Source: Nostoc sp. NMS4 (GTDB lineage Bacteria; Cyanobacteriota; Cyanobacteriia; Cyanobacteriales; Nostocaceae). Taken from it: a DNA stretch of 42,330 bases. The position numbers and the translations under genes were made by a program. Of this stretch, positions 41,901-42,330 are shown piece by piece (the stretch's first letter is position 1; each line of letters starts with the position of its first letter). Below the pieces are notes generated by a model. It saw nothing but the letters and a program-made list of their open reading frames with translations. It was not told the origin of the DNA and made no database searches. The stretch spans positions 1 through 42,330 of the forward strand of contig NZ_JABXKI010000145.1 in assembly GCF_017115095.1 (NCBI RefSeq), written 5' to 3'.

Positions 41901-42330
41901 TCAAACGCGCCCTTTTTGGTTCCATAACCGCAGGTTTAGGATTTGCTGTTTTAGCTGCGGCAACATTCCAGTGGGCAGTAGAGGCAAATGTTAATCAAAT
42001 TAACGCCATCAATAATTCTTCTGAAGCCTTTGCTGTCTCTGAACAATACCCAGATGCTTTAATAATAGCTTTAAGGGCAAGTAACAAACTCAAGCATACA
42101 CTTTGGGCGCAGCACAGAAGCGATATCTCAATGCTAACTGTGGCAACTTTACGACAAGCGGTTTATTTAAAGCCAAATGAGAAGAAAGAAAACCGCGCTA
42201 TAGAAGTTAACACTTTAGAAGGGCATAGCAGTACGGTCTTTAGCGTCGGATTCAGCCCCGATGGCAAGACACTGGCTTCTGGCAGTGGTGACAACACGAT
42301 CAAACTCTGGGATGTCAGCACAGGCAAAGC
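38963..42330 (+). CDS. Large TPR-STAND-WD40 signalling protein (partial, runs off the window)
   Basis: The frame opens at the ATG at 38963 and continues without a stop to the window end (over 1,120 residues). Order: an N-terminal region (about 20-150, with AFPLVLWIDDEIYKQLI, resembling effector-associated domains of cyanobacterial STAND proteins); TPR-like repeats (about 200-490); a STAND NTPase with Walker A HGQSGVGKSSL near 530 and Walker B TVLIFDQFEEFF near 675; a membrane segment (GSITAGLGFAVLAAATFQWA) near 985; then WD40 repeats starting near 1,080 (LEGHSSTVFSVGFSPDGKTL, IKLWDVSTGKA). STAND proteins act as ATP-dependent signal switches, some in antiphage defence. Two repeat insertions (40720-40908, 41576-41665) keep the frame. 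It follows the two small genes closely. Confidence 0.88.
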   Translation, partial: MTDSQSPEDDHVNSERTLTQLAWAIESSVGQFKLILARCNYASLRDRLISRLREICQVEIRVLTVQQSNRTLYTAIQSEFGEAIPACAMVVGLESVQNLSAILTSANQVREEFRKNFAFPLVLWIDDEIYKQLILLAPDLESWATTRNFAISTQELVDFILQTANQWFSNKLKINVDVYLKLQNELEAAQRDLVKKPDVYNLDIQANLESLLGFIKQINSQKDLALEHYHKAEKLWQQSNNLERQVKILGEIGFCYYLSALKHQDISHPDWQLTWHYLQEYINFINQFHNPEIIASSVVKVGDILRDLQKWEILQSLSEQALAIHKANNQLRELAKDYGFLAEVALAHKNWVKANELVKQALEVFAAIPNLESTNTSEILSDIPKRVLESKDLSFYQFILGRSQYYLGQIPEAILSLETANNVGNPLEDIRLYLDILRFLQQLYFQQKEYLKAYKIKQQRRSIEQQFGLRAFIGAGRLEATKQIFLERLRSNSPQGNIAPEIAASGRLLDVERLIERMGRPDYKLIVIHGQSGVGKSSLVNAGLVPALNNKAIGTQDYLPVVMRVYTNWVEELGRLLGDEEDEGELEGQLSPSEGQLSSSEGQLSSSEGQLSASEGQLSASEGQLSPSEGQRSPSEGQSSPSEGQSSPSELGTPQYLISRLKENEQRNLRTVLIFDQFEEFFFVYTEALQRKQFFEFLGECLNVLSVKVILSLRVDYIHYLLECNDLSSLKIIGNDILSNNVLYKLGNFSPADAKSIIQRLTENTSFHLEPALVEQLVQDLAGELGEVRPIELQVVGAQLQTENITTLTEYRQRGTKDELVERYLDEVVNDCGEENQQAADILLYLLTDEKGTRPLKTRAELERDLMPYFSEIPPTPLKKGGLVSLTPLKRGLKKAGRSETRGKQASEISKLDLVLEIFVQSGLVVLLPENPADRYQLVHDYIAAFIRQQQEPKLKQVMAELEKEREQRKISDAKLNRVLKRALFGSITAGLGFAVLAAATFQWAVEANVNQINAINNSSEAFAVSEQYPDALIIALRASNKLKHTLWAQHRSDISMLTVATLRQAVYLKPNEKKENRAIEVNTLEGHSSTVFSVGFSPDGKTLASGSGDNTIKLWDVSTGK
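40720..40908 (+). repeat. Nine tandem 21-bp repeats in the STAND gene
   Basis: Nine copies of the unit agaaggtcaaNNttcaNcNt plus c, encoding variants of the heptapeptide SEGQLSS. They sit between Walker A and Walker B. Variation is mostly at three positions. The copy number is likely to differ between strains. It is not a CRISPR array, as there are no unique spacers. Confidence 0.9.
41576..41665 (+). repeat. MITE-like ccccccttaaaaagggggg palindrome inserted in the STAND gene
   Basis: Two palindromic parts, ccccccttaaaaagggggg and cccccttaaaaaggggg, flanked by gatcccccc and ggggagatc, are translated in frame as PPTPLKKGGLVSLTPLK and onward. GC-tract palindromes of this type look like dispersed non-coding repeats. 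The frame remains open on both sides. Confidence 0.75.

Overview
The window looks like a chromosomal segment of a filamentous, probably heterocystous, cyanobacterium of the Nostoc/Anabaena type. The octamer GCGATCGC (HIP1) recurs throughout, in genes and between them. Intergenic gaps are full of short tandem motifs (such as taattcg, gttagga and cccagt units) and small palindromic or MITE-like repeats typical of Nostocales. The genes are also characteristic: zinc-ribbon Ser/Thr kinases, Uma2 nucleases, STAND/WD40 proteins, RTX proteins and a type II IPP isomerase. No rRNA, tRNA or CRISPR array was seen.

Layout. (1) 1-2353: tail of a type III CRISPR-Cas effector operon (two RAMP proteins, an accessory protein and a small helical protein), followed by a decayed HigBA-like toxin-antitoxin remnant. 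(2) 2966-5708: a bacterial XPB-like helicase overlapping a DUF790/Bax1-type nuclease gene. (3) 5985-9752: sppA, fni and a Uma2 nuclease. (4) 9983-13820: a DUF4157-calpain fusion resembling an injection-system effector, and a PaaK-like adenylate-forming enzyme. (5) 14065-17974: two tandem membrane Ser/Thr kinases sharing an uncharacterised C-terminal domain. (6) 18250-21855: an MDR oxidoreductase, a coding-less IS200/IS605-like relic, a secreted collagen-like protein and a damaged orphan NrtB-like permease. (7) 21856-28272: an IS4-type transposase relic, a three-subunit molybdenum hydroxylase operon split by nested MITE-like repeats, and a divergent FAD monooxygenase. (8) 28674-34019: a DUF6174 lipoprotein-like or secreted protein, an RTX protein with an internal 510-bp duplication, and a translationally coupled HEPN (DUF4209) plus PIN gene pair. 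(9) 34161-36806: leuD, leuC and a secreted SH3 protein. (10) 37187-42330: a four-gene cluster of a P-loop ATPase, two tiny helical proteins and a large TPR-STAND-WD40 protein that runs off the window.

Common themes. Several candidate conflict or defence modules lie close together: type III CRISPR, XPB-Bax1, Uma2, DUF4157-calpain, HEPN+PIN and STAND. Dispersed repeats have also landed inside genes while preserving the reading frame (the XPB helicase, the DUF4157-calpain protein, the PaaK-like enzyme and the STAND protein), and two repeats supply stop codons of neighbouring genes. The strongest candidates for an undescribed system are the HEPN/PIN pair at 31642-34019 and the ATPase/small proteins/STAND cluster at 37187-42330. 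Family assignments rest on motifs recognised by eye; no database search was possible.
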